A stretch of 64,000 nt of DNA from an uncultured Sphingobacteriales bacterium (GCA_937871285.1 CALMQS010000047.1:62001-126000), one strand, 5' to 3'. Counted from the stretch's first letter, positions 25,696 to 34,028 are shown. Program-made: numbers and translations. The notes: generated from the letters alone by a model not told the origin.

Positions 25696-25748
25696 CAAAT
25701 GTAACCAACCATCCCATTCCATTGTGCCATTTTTGCATTGTAACAAAT
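25687..25748 (+). promoter_or_regulatory. Direct repeats and -7 box upstream of osmC
   Basis: GCATTGTAACAAAT occurs exactly twice (25687-25700 and 25735-25748), 48 bases apart. The first copy contains the stop codon of the Crp/Fnr gene. CATTTTTG (25728-25735) resembles the Bacteroidota -7 element. If transcription starts near 25742, the first copy sits near -48, suitable for an activator. The neighbouring Crp/Fnr protein is the obvious candidate; this is inference. Confidence 0.4.
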
Positions 25749-25756
25749 CTGACACA

Positions 25757-26230
25757 ATGAAACACGAGGTAAATACCCAATGGATGGGAAAAATGCAGTT
25801 CAATTCCCTTGTTAATGACCACGTAATTGTTATGGATGCTCCTGAACGTGCGGGCGGTGAAGACCTCGGCACTATTCCCAAACCCTTAGTGCTCACTGCG
25901 CTTTCAGGCTGTACGGGCATGGATGTGGTGGCATTGTTAAGAAAGGAAGGAAAAACGCTCGGCAACTTTAATGTAACGGTAAGCGGCGAGCTCACCAAAT
26001 CGGCGCCTATGCAGTACAACAATATCCATGTTGTGTATGAAGCGGAAGGCGACAGTGCGATTGAGTCTGATGTATTGCGTGTCATAAACCGCTCGCAGGA
26101 AGATATATGCGGGGTTAGCGCCATGTTAAAGAAGGCGATGCCCGTTACCTGGGAAGTATGGTTCAATAAGGTAGAGATATTTAACAATCTCCATTCATTT
26201 AAAATAAATCACAATGATATCGGCAATTAA
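25757..26230 (+). CDS. OsmC family protein
   Basis: A 157-residue OsmC-type protein starting at the ATG at 25757; a start 33 bases earlier would translate promoter DNA. OsmC proteins reduce organic peroxides or bind thiols using two cysteines. Here they are in TALSGCTGMDVV and SQEDICGVSAML. The family order, beta-rich N-terminal part then a central helix, is visible, and the length is normal. It overlaps the rhodanese gene by 17 bases, so the two are translationally coupled. OsmC with rhodanese suggests handling of reactive sulfur or peroxide rather than osmotic stress. Confidence 0.9.
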   Translation: MKHEVNTQWMGKMQFNSLVNDHVIVMDAPERAGGEDLGTIPKPLVLTALSGCTGMDVVALLRKEGKTLGNFNVTVSGELTKSAPMQYNNIHVVYEAEGDSAIESDVLRVINRSQEDICGVSAMLKKAMPVTWEVWFNKVEIFNNLHSFKINHNDIGN

Positions 26231-26528
26231 AAGCATGTTAGGCTTTGGTCCCGCAGTTGACTGGGCGGCATTGGTAGCCGCCGGAGCGGAAATTATTGAT
26301 GTAAGAAGCAAAGGTGAATTCCTTGGAGGACATATAAAACACTCGGTTAATATTCCCTTAAGCGAGTTGGGCAATCATTTAAGTAAAATAAAAAAGGATA
26401 GCATCATTATTACCTGCTGCGCTTCCGGCATGCGAAGCGCATCGGCCAAAAATATGTTAGCTGCCAATGGTTTTACTAAAGTGTATAATGGCGGGGGATG
26501 GATGACTTTACAAAATAAGATCAGATGA
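26214..26528 (+). CDS. Single-domain rhodanese
   Basis: A 104-residue rhodanese, a sulfurtransferase that moves sulfane sulfur through a Cys persulfide. The active-site loop is CCASGMRS, with Cys69 as catalytic residue and six-residue loop CASGMR typical of thiosulfate or polysulfide users. EIIDVRSKGEFLGGHIKHSVNIPLSEL gives the first family signature. No leader is present, so it acts in the cytosol. The gene overlaps osmC at its start and the next gene by four bases (ATGA), placing three genes in one coupled operon. Confidence 0.93.
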   Translation: MISAIKSMLGFGPAVDWAALVAAGAEIIDVRSKGEFLGGHIKHSVNIPLSELGNHLSKIKKDSIIITCCASGMRSASAKNMLAANGFTKVYNGGGWMTLQNKIR

Positions 26529-26743
26529 AAATGAAACAACGCGTATTAACAGGCTGGAACCGGATGCGCTGGATTTATCTTATTACGGGGGTGATTATAA
26601 TTATACAGGCTGCCATTAGCAGGCAATGGCTTGGTATAGCATTGGGCAACTATTTCACGTCAATGGCTGTTTTTAGGTTTGGGTGCGCTTCGGGGACCTG
26701 TTTTGGCGGCAGTTGTGATGTACATCACACTAAGAGTGATTAA
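26525..26743 (+). CDS. Small membrane protein with Cys/His-rich tail
   Basis: A 72-residue protein starting in the ATGA overlap with the rhodanese stop. One hydrophobic stretch (residues 16-30, IYLITGVIIIIQAAI) and a second weaker one (about 36-52) suggest one or two membrane helices, like the DUF2892-type helices that follow rhodanese domains in some proteins. The tail has Cys54, Cys59 and Cys64 in CASGTC and GGSC, then DVHH, which could bind metal or carry sulfur. The codons for CDVHHT coincide with a 16-base perfect palindrome. The function is unknown. Confidence 0.75.
   Translation: MKMKQRVLTGWNRMRWIYLITGVIIIIQAAISRQWLGIALGNYFTSMAVFRFGCASGTCFGGSCDVHHTKSD
26714..26729. promoter_or_regulatory. 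Perfect palindrome matching the CRP consensus
   Basis: TGTGATGTACATCACA is a perfect 16-base palindrome with TGTGA-N6-TCACA, the textbook Crp half-sites. It lies inside the end of the small membrane protein gene and 69 bases before the methyltransferase start codon, a good place for activation of that gene. A chance match or coding constraint is possible. Confidence 0.35.
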
Positions 26744-26797
26744 AAAAACTTTCTCTTTTCTTTACAATGCGGAACTTTATCCTTCAATTCCCGTTGT

Positions 26798-27538
26798 ATG
26801 AAATTTGTTTGGTTGTTATTAGCCGGTTATGGTTTCTTTTGTATAGAAGGCTGCCGGGCGCAGCAAAAACGCACAGCACAAAAATTAGTAAGTGATACCA
26901 TATACACTTATGGCGATACTTCTGCGGATGGTACAGGAAAATATTACTTCGGCAGGGAAATAGCACAGGTAATGGGCGCCGCGGGCGCTGCCTGGCTTGA
27001 TAGGGATGAGCGGCAACAGGAAGAAAATACGGCGCTTGCTATTGAAAAAATGAAGCTGTCTTCATCAGATATTGTTGCCGACATAGGCGCCGGTACGGGG
27101 TATTACAGTTTTAAGCTAAGTGAAAAGCTGCCGCAGGGTAAAGTATACGCAGTAGAGATCCAGGACGAAATGATCGCTGCGCTTGAAAAGCGAAAAGCGG
27201 CCTTGCATAACCGTAATGTAACCATCATAAAAGGTAGCCACATGTCGCCTAACCTGCCCGATCATTCTGTTGATTTGGCTATTATGGTGGATGTATACCA
27301 CGAACTGGAATATCCGTATGAAATGCTGCAATCCATAAAGAAAGCATTAAAAAAAGATGGAAAGATTTTACTGGTAGAGTATCGTGGCGAAGATCCTGCG
27401 ATCCGTATTAAACCTTTGCATAAAACTACTGTTGTACAACTCAGCAAAGAAATGTCCGCCAATGGGTTCCGTTTATATTATCAAGGCGATTTCCTTCCGC
27501 TTCAGCATTTCCTGCTGTATACAATAGCCATAGAATAG
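26798..27538 (+). CDS. Exported class I SAM-dependent methyltransferase
   Basis: A 246-residue protein with an N-terminal hydrophobic leader (residues 4-15) and a possible lipobox at IEGC (Cys19). The Rossmann-like methyltransferase core has motif I VADIGAGTGYYSFKL, a YAVEIQDEM acidic loop and DLAIMVDVYHELEY. The late segment KTTVVQLSKEMSANGFRL is that of the common class I family. A signal on a SAM enzyme is odd, because SAM is cytosolic; related proteins in Bacteroidota and planctomycetes also carry leaders, so a membrane-anchored form facing inward is the alternative. It follows the osmC-rhodanese group after 54 bases with the CRP-like palindrome upstream. Confidence 0.85.
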   Translation: MKFVWLLLAGYGFFCIEGCRAQQKRTAQKLVSDTIYTYGDTSADGTGKYYFGREIAQVMGAAGAAWLDRDERQQEENTALAIEKMKLSSSDIVADIGAGTGYYSFKLSEKLPQGKVYAVEIQDEMIAALEKRKAALHNRNVTIIKGSHMSPNLPDHSVDLAIMVDVYHELEYPYEMLQSIKKALKKDGKILLVEYRGEDPAIRIKPLHKTTVVQLSKEMSANGFRLYYQGDFLPLQHFLLYTIAIE

Positions 27539-27867
27539 ATTGGCGTATACTTCCTGTTCCATTTCCGCATTTCTGATCTCCCTGCTGTATATTTGCAATT
27601 GTTCCTGATAAATTGTGCCGGCAGCAGTATTTTTTATTAGCTTATGATAAAATGTGCGGGTATATACGCATATAGCAATAGCCCGATAGCCGGAATGTTG
27701 TACATTTAATGAACAACCCTTCATTTTTGCAGTTGAATAGTATTAACCAGCTTTGTTTTTTTAAGACATGGCCTGGTTTTTGACTATAACTTTTTTGGTT
27801 AGGATAACAACCGCATGAATTCCCTCTGAGAGGAAGAACAAGTATACACAATCAGTATTCCGGGGCA
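27539..27867. other. Intergenic region without a recognised gene
   Basis: This 329-base stretch has no credible coding frame. CATTTTTG at 27722-27729 resembles a -7 promoter element, but it is about 140 bases from the next start codon, which would imply a long leader. No hairpin terminator or riboswitch was recognised. Confidence 0.4.
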
Positions 27868-28527
27868 ATGAACAAAAAACTGTACGCTATGCGATCTGGT
27901 GCTTCCTGCTTTTTTATGCGTTATGCTTTCCTGCTATTTCTTTTTTTCTTTTCATGCAAAAAGGGAACAGATGATAAGGTTGCTCCTCCATTTATTATTA
28001 CGGGCGAATGGATATTTATGTCTAATACGGTTTCAACGGAATCCGTTACTACCTATATCATTGATGATATAACGTATAGAAATAAAATCACCGCGGATTA
28101 TGTTACCTACAACAATAATGGTACAGTTACCATCACTGGCAACAGTATGGTGGGCAGTGACCTGCGCTTTGACGTAATAACAAAGTCATACTTTTCATTT
28201 TATATTGGCGATGATAATGACGAGGACAGCGTGGAAGCCCCGTTTACGAGCTATATGGATACGCCTTATGCCGCTCAGCAGTCCTTTCAGCTTATAGGAA
28301 AGGATTCCATTTATTTCCCGGCAGGAACGCTTATGGCAATACCCGATATTAACGGGGAAGAAAGAACATCCATGACTTTACCCCAGGGCGGTACGATAAG
28401 AGGCTTTGATAATGCAATGAAGATCATTACCACTTCGGTAGATGCGTATAGCTATACGGAAGACGAAACGACCTATCATGTAGTTAAAAAGGAAAGAATG
28501 GAAACAGACCTGGCGAAGCAATTTTAA
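27868..28527 (+). CDS. Hypothetical lipoprotein
   Basis: A 219-residue protein with a long hydrophobic leader and lipobox-like FFSC followed by KKGTDDK, so probably a lipoprotein. In-frame Met codons 8 and 18 are possible starts; the later ones give a more normal leader length. The mature part is beta-rich and acidic (DDNDEDSVEAP), similar in style to lipocalin-like or DUF-type Bacteroidota lipoproteins. The function is not recognised. It stands alone, convergent with the Gfo/Idh gene at 28634. Confidence 0.7.
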   Translation: MNKKLYAMRSGASCFFMRYAFLLFLFFFSCKKGTDDKVAPPFIITGEWIFMSNTVSTESVTTYIIDDITYRNKITADYVTYNNNGTVTITGNSMVGSDLRFDVITKSYFSFYIGDDNDEDSVEAPFTSYMDTPYAAQQSFQLIGKDSIYFPAGTLMAIPDINGEERTSMTLPQGGTIRGFDNAMKIITTSVDAYSYTEDETTYHVVKKERMETDLAKQF

Positions 28528-28633
28528 TACTTACCACGCCATCGCATTGCGATGTGAAACCCCCGGATGCTTTACCTGGCCATTTCTCCCATAAAATATA
28601 CAAGCCCGGCTGCCATAGGATTTGTGCCGGAGG

Positions 28634-29992
28634 TCATATGGCGGGATGTATCCACGGCTGCCGGTAAGGCCGTTGTAACAATTTTGTAGCTTCCGCATCG
28701 CCCACGATCAGCTTTTTTACAGGATCATAAACTAAGGGACGTCCCAGCTTCATGGAAAGGTTAGCAATAATACAGCTTGCCGTAGAGATGTGGCCTTCTT
28801 CAATATCCGCTACGGGCCTGGTTTTGTTGTCAATAGCTTTCAGAAAATCCAGCATGTGCAAACGGGTAGCCGGCGCCGCGTTTAATTCAATATCGGGTTC
28901 CGTAAGATCTTCCGGATATTTTTCCTTTTCGTATACCACATCCTTATGGATTTTTTCGCCTTTGCCCTGTGGAATAAAATCATATTGCATGGTGCTGGCG
29001 CACAGGGTTCCTTTTTCGCCGTACAGCTTAAACGACCAGGGATATTCCGGATCGGCAGGCGTACCCCAGCTCCGGTGCTGCCATATGCAGTTAAGCTCGT
29101 TATATTCAAAAATGGCAGACTGCGTATCGGCTATATTGCTTTTACCGGTTTTGTCAACGTAAATGCCGCCTGTGGAACTGATGCGGATAGGCCAGCCTAA
29201 TTGCAGCATCCACCTAACGGTGTCGAACATGTGAATACACATATCGCCCATAATACCGTTACCGTATTCCATGAAAGTGCGCCACCAGCGTACATGCGGT
29301 AACCCATCGTAAGGGCGCATAGGAGCGGGGCCTGTCCACATTTCGTAGTCAAAAAAATCAGGTACCGGCTGCACGGGCGGGTTGCCGTTATTGCGCATGT
29401 GATAATAGCAGCACATTTCTACGTGCGATATTTTTCCCAGCAGGCCGGCATCTACTATATTTTTCTTCGCGTCAATAAGATGCGGTGTGCTTTTGCGCTG
29501 GGTGCCTACCTGTACCACGCGGTTGTGTTTTCGTGCCGCGGCCACCATTGCCTCGCCTTCCATCACATCAACGCTGATGGGCTTTTGTACATATACGTGT
29601 GCGCCTGCTTTTATAGCGTCTATGGCTTGCAGGGCGTGCCAGTGGTCGGGTGAGCCAACCAGTACGATATCGGGTTTTTGTTCTGCCAGCAGCTTACGGT
29701 AATCGCCATACGTAGCCGGCTTTTTATGATTAGATTGCCGCTGGCTTACCATCTCCGCAGCTTTCTCCAATTGATGTTTATCCGGGTCGCACAATCCTAC
29801 CACTTCTACCGGCGCAACCTGTATCAGCCGGAACAGGTCGCTCTTGCCATACCACCCGGTGCCGATCAGGGCCACGCGCCTTGTAGCGGGTGGAGCATAC
29901 AAATTCATTCCATTAACGCGAAGAGAAGCGAGGGCAAGGGCAGCGGAAGCCCCGCGGATAAACTGGCGGCGGTTAAAGTTGTGCTGGCTCAT
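28634..29992 (-). CDS. Third Tat-exported Gfo/Idh/MocA family oxidoreductase
   Basis: A 452-residue protein from the Met at 29992, chosen because it gives Tat leader NRRQFIRGA (Arg8-Arg9); an upstream in-frame Met adds nine residues. Rossmann fold starts at RVALIGTGWYGKSD. The family EKP motif is QKP here (residues 136-138), losing the usual Glu. GNGIMGDMCIHMFDTVRWML carries the catalytic-region His. The size and the WTGPAPMRPYDGLPH segment match the exported Bacteroidota/planctomycete subgroup. It lies downstream of the inositol operon on the same strand but is separated by 290 bases with four hairpins, so it is probably transcribed separately or at reduced level. Confidence 0.88.
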   Translation of the reverse strand: MSQHNFNRRQFIRGASAALALASLRVNGMNLYAPPATRRVALIGTGWYGKSDLFRLIQVAPVEVVGLCDPDKHQLEKAAEMVSQRQSNHKKPATYGDYRKLLAEQKPDIVLVGSPDHWHALQAIDAIKAGAHVYVQKPISVDVMEGEAMVAAARKHNRVVQVGTQRKSTPHLIDAKKNIVDAGLLGKISHVEMCCYYHMRNNGNPPVQPVPDFFDYEMWTGPAPMRPYDGLPHVRWWRTFMEYGNGIMGDMCIHMFDTVRWMLQLGWPIRISSTGGIYVDKTGKSNIADTQSAIFEYNELNCIWQHRSWGTPADPEYPWSFKLYGEKGTLCASTMQYDFIPQGKGEKIHKDVVYEKEKYPEDLTEPDIELNAAPATRLHMLDFLKAIDNKTRPVADIEEGHISTASCIIANLSMKLGRPLVYDPVKKLIVGDAEATKLLQRPYRQPWIHPAI

Positions 29993-30107
29993 ATAAGAAG
30001 TATTAGAAGTAAAATGCAATAGCTTAAAGATAATAAGCTTTATCCTTTTTTCTTCACTTGCCGCTGTTTGTAATTTATTTTTTTCCTGAAAACTTTTTTC
30101 CCCGCTG

Positions 30108-30224
30108 TACGAAGTCTCAGACTTCGTAACTGTTATGTTCTTCCGGGACTGTGTCCCGGTAATACAATTTTACCGATCGCCGGAAGCGATAATAAATAAA
30201 TGCGTGGCGAGGGACGCCACGCAT
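30108..30224. repeat. Cluster of four REP-like hairpins
   Basis: Four independent palindromes stand in 117 bases. TACGAAGTCT/AGACTTCGTA (30108-30128) has a 10-base stem around one base. CCGGGAC-TGT-GTCCCGG spans 30143-30159. ATCGC-CGGAA-GCGAT spans 30176-30190. ATGCGTGGCG/CGCCACGCAT (30200-30224) has a 10-base stem and 5-base loop. They follow the last inositol gene and may end or stabilise its mRNA. The short-stem style recalls REP sequences served by Y1 (RAYT) transposases, none of which is encoded here. Confidence 0.7.
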
Positions 30225-30282
30225 AGCTAATACATAGCTAATATGTACAGAGGTTAAAAAAATGCTTGTATTGAAATATCTT

Positions 30283-31185
30283 TTACAATCCTGTTACCTT
30301 TCTTATATACTGTCTTGCTATCAGCGCATACTCTAACGGGTTAGCTTTGGCCGGATCCTGCTCGGCTTCCACTACCATCCAGCCTTTGTAATCGCTTTTT
30401 TTAATAACAGCAGCCAATGCCGGAAAATCAATGCAGCCTTCCTCATCGCCGGGCACGGTAAATACACCGTCTTTCACGGCATCTAAAAAGCTCATCCGGT
30501 TATCTTTTACCTGCTGTAAAACATTCGGGCGGATATCTTTCAAATGTATATGTGCGGTACGGGATATAAACTGTTCAAGACAGGCAACAGGATCTTCCCC
30601 CGCAAAATAAAAATGACCACAGTCGTAATTCAGGTAAACATTTTCCGGATCGGTTTCATTCAGCATCCTTTCCGTTTCCTCACGCGTTTGTATGCAGGTG
30701 CCCATGTGATGATGAAAGGCTAATTTAATGCCCCGGTCGCGGGCTATTTTGCCCAATTCGTTTAAACCATAAGTAAAGTTCTTCCATTCTTCGTTGCTGT
30801 TCAGCATGCCCTTCCCTTCCAGCACGGGCACTTCTTTTTTCCCCTGGCAGCTATTGCCGGTTTCCCCGCCACCAATTACTTTGGCGCCCATCGTTTCTAA
30901 GAAATCAAGTAATTGCGTAAAGCTTTTTTTGTTCTCCTCCAGCGACTTAGTCGTTAGCTCATAACTGTTCCACTGGTTACAAATTTGCAAGCCTCTTAAG
31001 CTAAGCGCTTTTTTTAAGATGGTAATATCACGCGGAAATTTATTACCTACTTCGCAGCCGGTAAAGCCCGCCAGGGCCATTTCACTGATGCATTGCTCAA
31101 ATGTATTTTCAGCGCCCAGCTCGGGCATATCGTCGTTCGTCCAGTTAATAGGGGCTATGCCCAACTGTATGTTTTCGAAATTCAT
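30283..31185 (-). CDS. iolE: Inosose dehydratase IolE-like
   Basis: A 300-residue TIM-barrel enzyme from the Met at 31185, four bases after the iolD stop; a longer frame would overlap iolD by 36 codons and is rejected. It dehydrates 2-keto-myo-inositol to the 1,2-dione. AP endonuclease-2-like metal ligands are seen in GIKLAFHHHMGT, VYLNYDCGHFYFAG, TAHIHLKDIRP and GWMVVEAEQDP. LGIAPINWTNDDMPELG at the N-terminus is characteristic of IolE. It is the last inositol gene of the operon. The close relative IolI/IolH is a less likely alternative given the N-terminus. Confidence 0.93.
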   Translation of the reverse strand: MNFENIQLGIAPINWTNDDMPELGAENTFEQCISEMALAGFTGCEVGNKFPRDITILKKALSLRGLQICNQWNSYELTTKSLEENKKSFTQLLDFLETMGAKVIGGGETGNSCQGKKEVPVLEGKGMLNSNEEWKNFTYGLNELGKIARDRGIKLAFHHHMGTCIQTREETERMLNETDPENVYLNYDCGHFYFAGEDPVACLEQFISRTAHIHLKDIRPNVLQQVKDNRMSFLDAVKDGVFTVPGDEEGCIDFPALAAVIKKSDYKGWMVVEAEQDPAKANPLEYALIARQYIRKVTGL

Positions 31186-31189
31186 ATGA

Positions 31190-33052
31190 TCAGAATATAC
31201 GTTGTTGTTTTTTATTTTCTTTATAGGTTTCATAGGCCTTTTGTACAGAAGGCGAAGTCGATACTTCCGCAACGGGCACTTCCCACCAGGCATTGTATCC
31301 TTTTACGGTACGGTGCAAATGCGTTTCTATATAAATTACGGTTGTGCGTTGCTGTTGCTTTGCAGATGCCAACGCGGCTTGCAGTGAAGCTGCGTCCGTA
31401 GCCTTTATCACTACTGCACCCAGGCTTTCCGCGTTTTTGGCAAGATCTACAGGTAGTATTTCACCACTTAGCTGTCCCGACTGATCCTCCCTGTACCTGT
31501 ACCTGGTACCGAACCTTTCGCTGCCTATACTTTCCGATAAGCCGCCAATGCTGGCATATCCGTTATTATTGAGTAATAAGATAGTAAAACGTACGCCTTC
31601 CTGTATGGAGGTAATGATCTCGTGGTTGTTCATCAGGTAGCCGCCATCACCGCAAATAACATATACTTCGCGTTCCGGCGCCGCCATCTTTGCGCCCAGC
31701 CCCGCCGCAATTTCATAGCCCATGGTGGAGTAGCCATATTCTAGGTGGAAATTTTTAGGATCGGTTGCTCTCCATAATTTATGCAGGTCGCCGGGGGCGC
31801 TGCCGGAAGCATTGATCATAATATCTTCCCTGTTCATAAAGCTGTTGAGCGTTCCAATCACTACCGCCTGGTCAATAGGAGGAACGGTTCCGTTACCTTC
31901 TGCGTAAATCTGCGTTACCTCATCATCCCAGGCCTTATTCATTCCGGCTACTCTTTGCCGGTAGTTGCCATCTACCTTGTAATCTCCAAGTGTTGAAAGC
32001 AATTCTTCCAGTGTAACTTTTGCATCGCCGGTTAGCGGGAGGGCATTATGCTTATGGGCGTCAAATTCGCTTATATTGATGTTGACGAATTTAACATCGG
32101 AGTTTTTAAAAATGGATTTGGAAGCGGTGGTGAAATCGCTGTATCGCGTACCAATGCCAATTACCACATCTGCTTCATTCGCAATTTCAATGGCATATTT
32201 GGTGCCGGTAGCACCCAGTCCGCCAATGCAGTATGGCGCATCGTACATCACCGAGCCTTTGCCTGCAAAGGTTTCACCCACGGGTATGCCGGTTTGTGCG
32301 GCAAACCGGTGCAATGCTTCGCTTGCCCCGCTGTATATGGTTCCGCCACCGGCAACAATAACGGGTTGCTTGGCTTTGCTGATCCACCCGGCGGCTTTTT
32401 TAAGCAGGCTGCTATCCGGCCGCGAGCGGGGGATATGCCATACTCTTTTCTCAAAAAGCGAAGCGGGAAAATCATAGGCATGCGTTTGCACATCCTGCGG
32501 CATGGAAAGGGTAACAGCTCCGGTTTCAGACGGAGAAGTAAGCACCCGCATCACTTCAGGTAATGCATAGATCAATTGTTCAGGACGGTTGATCCTGTCC
32601 CAGTATTTGGAAACCGGTTTAAAACAATCGTTCACTGAAATATCCTGTGTAACAGCGCTTTCTAATTGCTGCAGCACAGGCGCGGGTTCACGGGTGGCAA
32701 AAATATCACCGGGCAATAATAATACCGGGATGCGGTTGATGGTTGCCAATGCAGCCCCGGTTAACATATTGGTAGCGCCCGGGCCAATAGAGGTAGTACA
32801 GGCAAAAGCGCTTAGCCTGTTTTTTACTTTCGCATAAGCAACAGCGGTATGCACCATGGATTGCTCATTTCGGCACTGGTAATACCTGAAGTCAGGGTTT
32901 TCCTGCAGCGCCTGCCCCAGTCCGGCAACGTTGCCATGACCGAATATGCCGAAGCATCCTGCAAAATAAGGTTGCTCAATGCCATCGCGTTCCGTGTACT
33001 GGTTTTTTAAGAAGGCAATGGTTGCCTGCGCAACAGTTAATCTTTTTTTCAT
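31190..33052 (-). CDS. iolD: 3D-(3,5/4)-trihydroxycyclohexane-1,2-dione hydrolase IolD
   Basis: A 620-residue thiamine-diphosphate enzyme that opens the ring of the dione to 5-deoxy-glucuronate. The N-terminal RLTVAQATIAFLKNQY and GCFGIFGHGNVAGLGQAL are IolD-specific. The ThDP-binding motif is CGDGGYLMNNHEI through LLLNNNGYASIGGL in the C-terminal third. Length matches the family (about 620-640). The gene sits between the aldolase and iolE genes. Its start is 30 bases from the aldolase stop, with an AAATTT-type word repeat between. Confidence 0.96.
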   Translation of the reverse strand: MKKRLTVAQATIAFLKNQYTERDGIEQPYFAGCFGIFGHGNVAGLGQALQENPDFRYYQCRNEQSMVHTAVAYAKVKNRLSAFACTTSIGPGATNMLTGAALATINRIPVLLLPGDIFATREPAPVLQQLESAVTQDISVNDCFKPVSKYWDRINRPEQLIYALPEVMRVLTSPSETGAVTLSMPQDVQTHAYDFPASLFEKRVWHIPRSRPDSSLLKKAAGWISKAKQPVIVAGGGTIYSGASEALHRFAAQTGIPVGETFAGKGSVMYDAPYCIGGLGATGTKYAIEIANEADVVIGIGTRYSDFTTASKSIFKNSDVKFVNINISEFDAHKHNALPLTGDAKVTLEELLSTLGDYKVDGNYRQRVAGMNKAWDDEVTQIYAEGNGTVPPIDQAVVIGTLNSFMNREDIMINASGSAPGDLHKLWRATDPKNFHLEYGYSTMGYEIAAGLGAKMAAPEREVYVICGDGGYLMNNHEIITSIQEGVRFTILLLNNNGYASIGGLSESIGSERFGTRYRYREDQSGQLSGEILPVDLAKNAESLGAVVIKATDAASLQAALASAKQQQRTTVIYIETHLHRTVKGYNAWWEVPVAEVSTSPSVQKAYETYKENKKQQRIF

Positions 33053-33060
33053 AACGATTT

Positions 33061-33096
33061 TATGAATTTTAAATTTTAAATCTCAAATCTCAAATT
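33061..33096 (-). repeat. AATTTGAGATTT word repeat containing a stop codon
   Basis: On the minus strand GAATTTGAGATTTGAGATTT and AAAATTTAAAATTC words lie between the aldolase and iolD genes. The final aldolase codons (EFEI) and the TGA stop are part of this run. Confidence 0.65.
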
Positions 33097-34024
33097 CCCC
33101 CGCCTTTCCCGCTGCCCCCATCAATTCAAATTTCCTCAGCATAAATGCTTTGTACGTTTCCATAAATATTTTGCCCGGTGTTGTTGGCGCAAATTCATCC
33201 GGGCGGTCGTGAAAAAATTCGCGGTTTACCATTGTCCATAACAGGCGTGTGTCTGTAGCGATATTCACTTTGCAAATACCAAGCGCTATCGCTTTTTTCA
33301 GCTCATCTTCCTGAACACCTTTGGCGCCTGTTTTTAATTTCCCGCCTGCTTCGTTAATTCTTTGCACCACTTCTTCGTTTACATTGGATCCTCCATGCAA
33401 TACCAGTGGAAAGCCGGGCAGGCGTTCCTGTATTTCTTTGAGTATTTGTAATTGTAAGCCCTGTCCGCCGGAAAATTTATAAGCGCCATGACTGGTACCT
33501 ACTGCAATGGCGAGGCTGTCGCAGCCGGTTTCGTTTACAAAAAATTCTACATCCTTTGGATTGGTATAGAATGAATGAGCCGCTTCCACGGTAAGATCAT
33601 CTTCCACGCCTGCCAGCACACCCAGTTCGGCTTCCACACTTATATTTTTGGCATGGGCTTTTTCTACAACGGCTTTTGTGCGGCTGATATTCTTTTCCAT
33701 GTCATCGTGCGAAGCGTCAATCATTACCGAAGTATACCCTCCGCTTTCAATGGCATCCCATATATGTGCTTCATATCCATGATCGAGGTGAACGGCGTAT
33801 ACCGTTCCGGGATATATTTTCGCTGCCGCCTGTATCATTGCCAGCAACATGTGTGCGTTCGCATAGTCACGGGCGAAGGGCGTGGTTTGCACAATAAACG
33901 GCGCTTTGGCTTCCCGTGCCGCTGCAAACAGCCCATGTATCTCTTCCATAAAAAAAACATTCACCGCAGGCACGGCGTACTGCCCGTAGCATTTGCTGAA
34001 TATTTCTTTTGTAGTTAGTAACAT
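33083..34024 (-). CDS. iolJ: Class II fructose-bisphosphate aldolase family protein (IolJ-like)
   Basis: A 313-residue zinc-dependent aldolase. Metal ligands appear in YAVHLDHGYE (two His), VEAELGVLAGVED, GTSHGAY and VLHGGSN. KVNIATD near residue 250 is the phosphate-binding segment. In this operon it most likely splits 2-deoxy-5-keto-gluconate 6-phosphate to dihydroxyacetone phosphate and malonate semialdehyde, the IolJ step; the sequence alone would also fit a fructose- or tagatose-bisphosphate aldolase. It lies between the symporter and iolD genes. Confidence 0.88.
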   Translation of the reverse strand: MLLTTKEIFSKCYGQYAVPAVNVFFMEEIHGLFAAAREAKAPFIVQTTPFARDYANAHMLLAMIQAAAKIYPGTVYAVHLDHGYEAHIWDAIESGGYTSVMIDASHDDMEKNISRTKAVVEKAHAKNISVEAELGVLAGVEDDLTVEAAHSFYTNPKDVEFFVNETGCDSLAIAVGTSHGAYKFSGGQGLQLQILKEIQERLPGFPLVLHGGSNVNEEVVQRINEAGGKLKTGAKGVQEDELKKAIALGICKVNIATDTRLLWTMVNREFFHDRPDEFAPTTPGKIFMETYKAFMLRKFELMGAAGKAGEFEI

Positions 34025-34028
34025 AATC

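Noticed and set aside
27473..27724. 83-residue minus frame after the methyltransferase gene
   Set aside because: It overlaps the methyltransferase 3' end, and no leader, family or operon context supports it.
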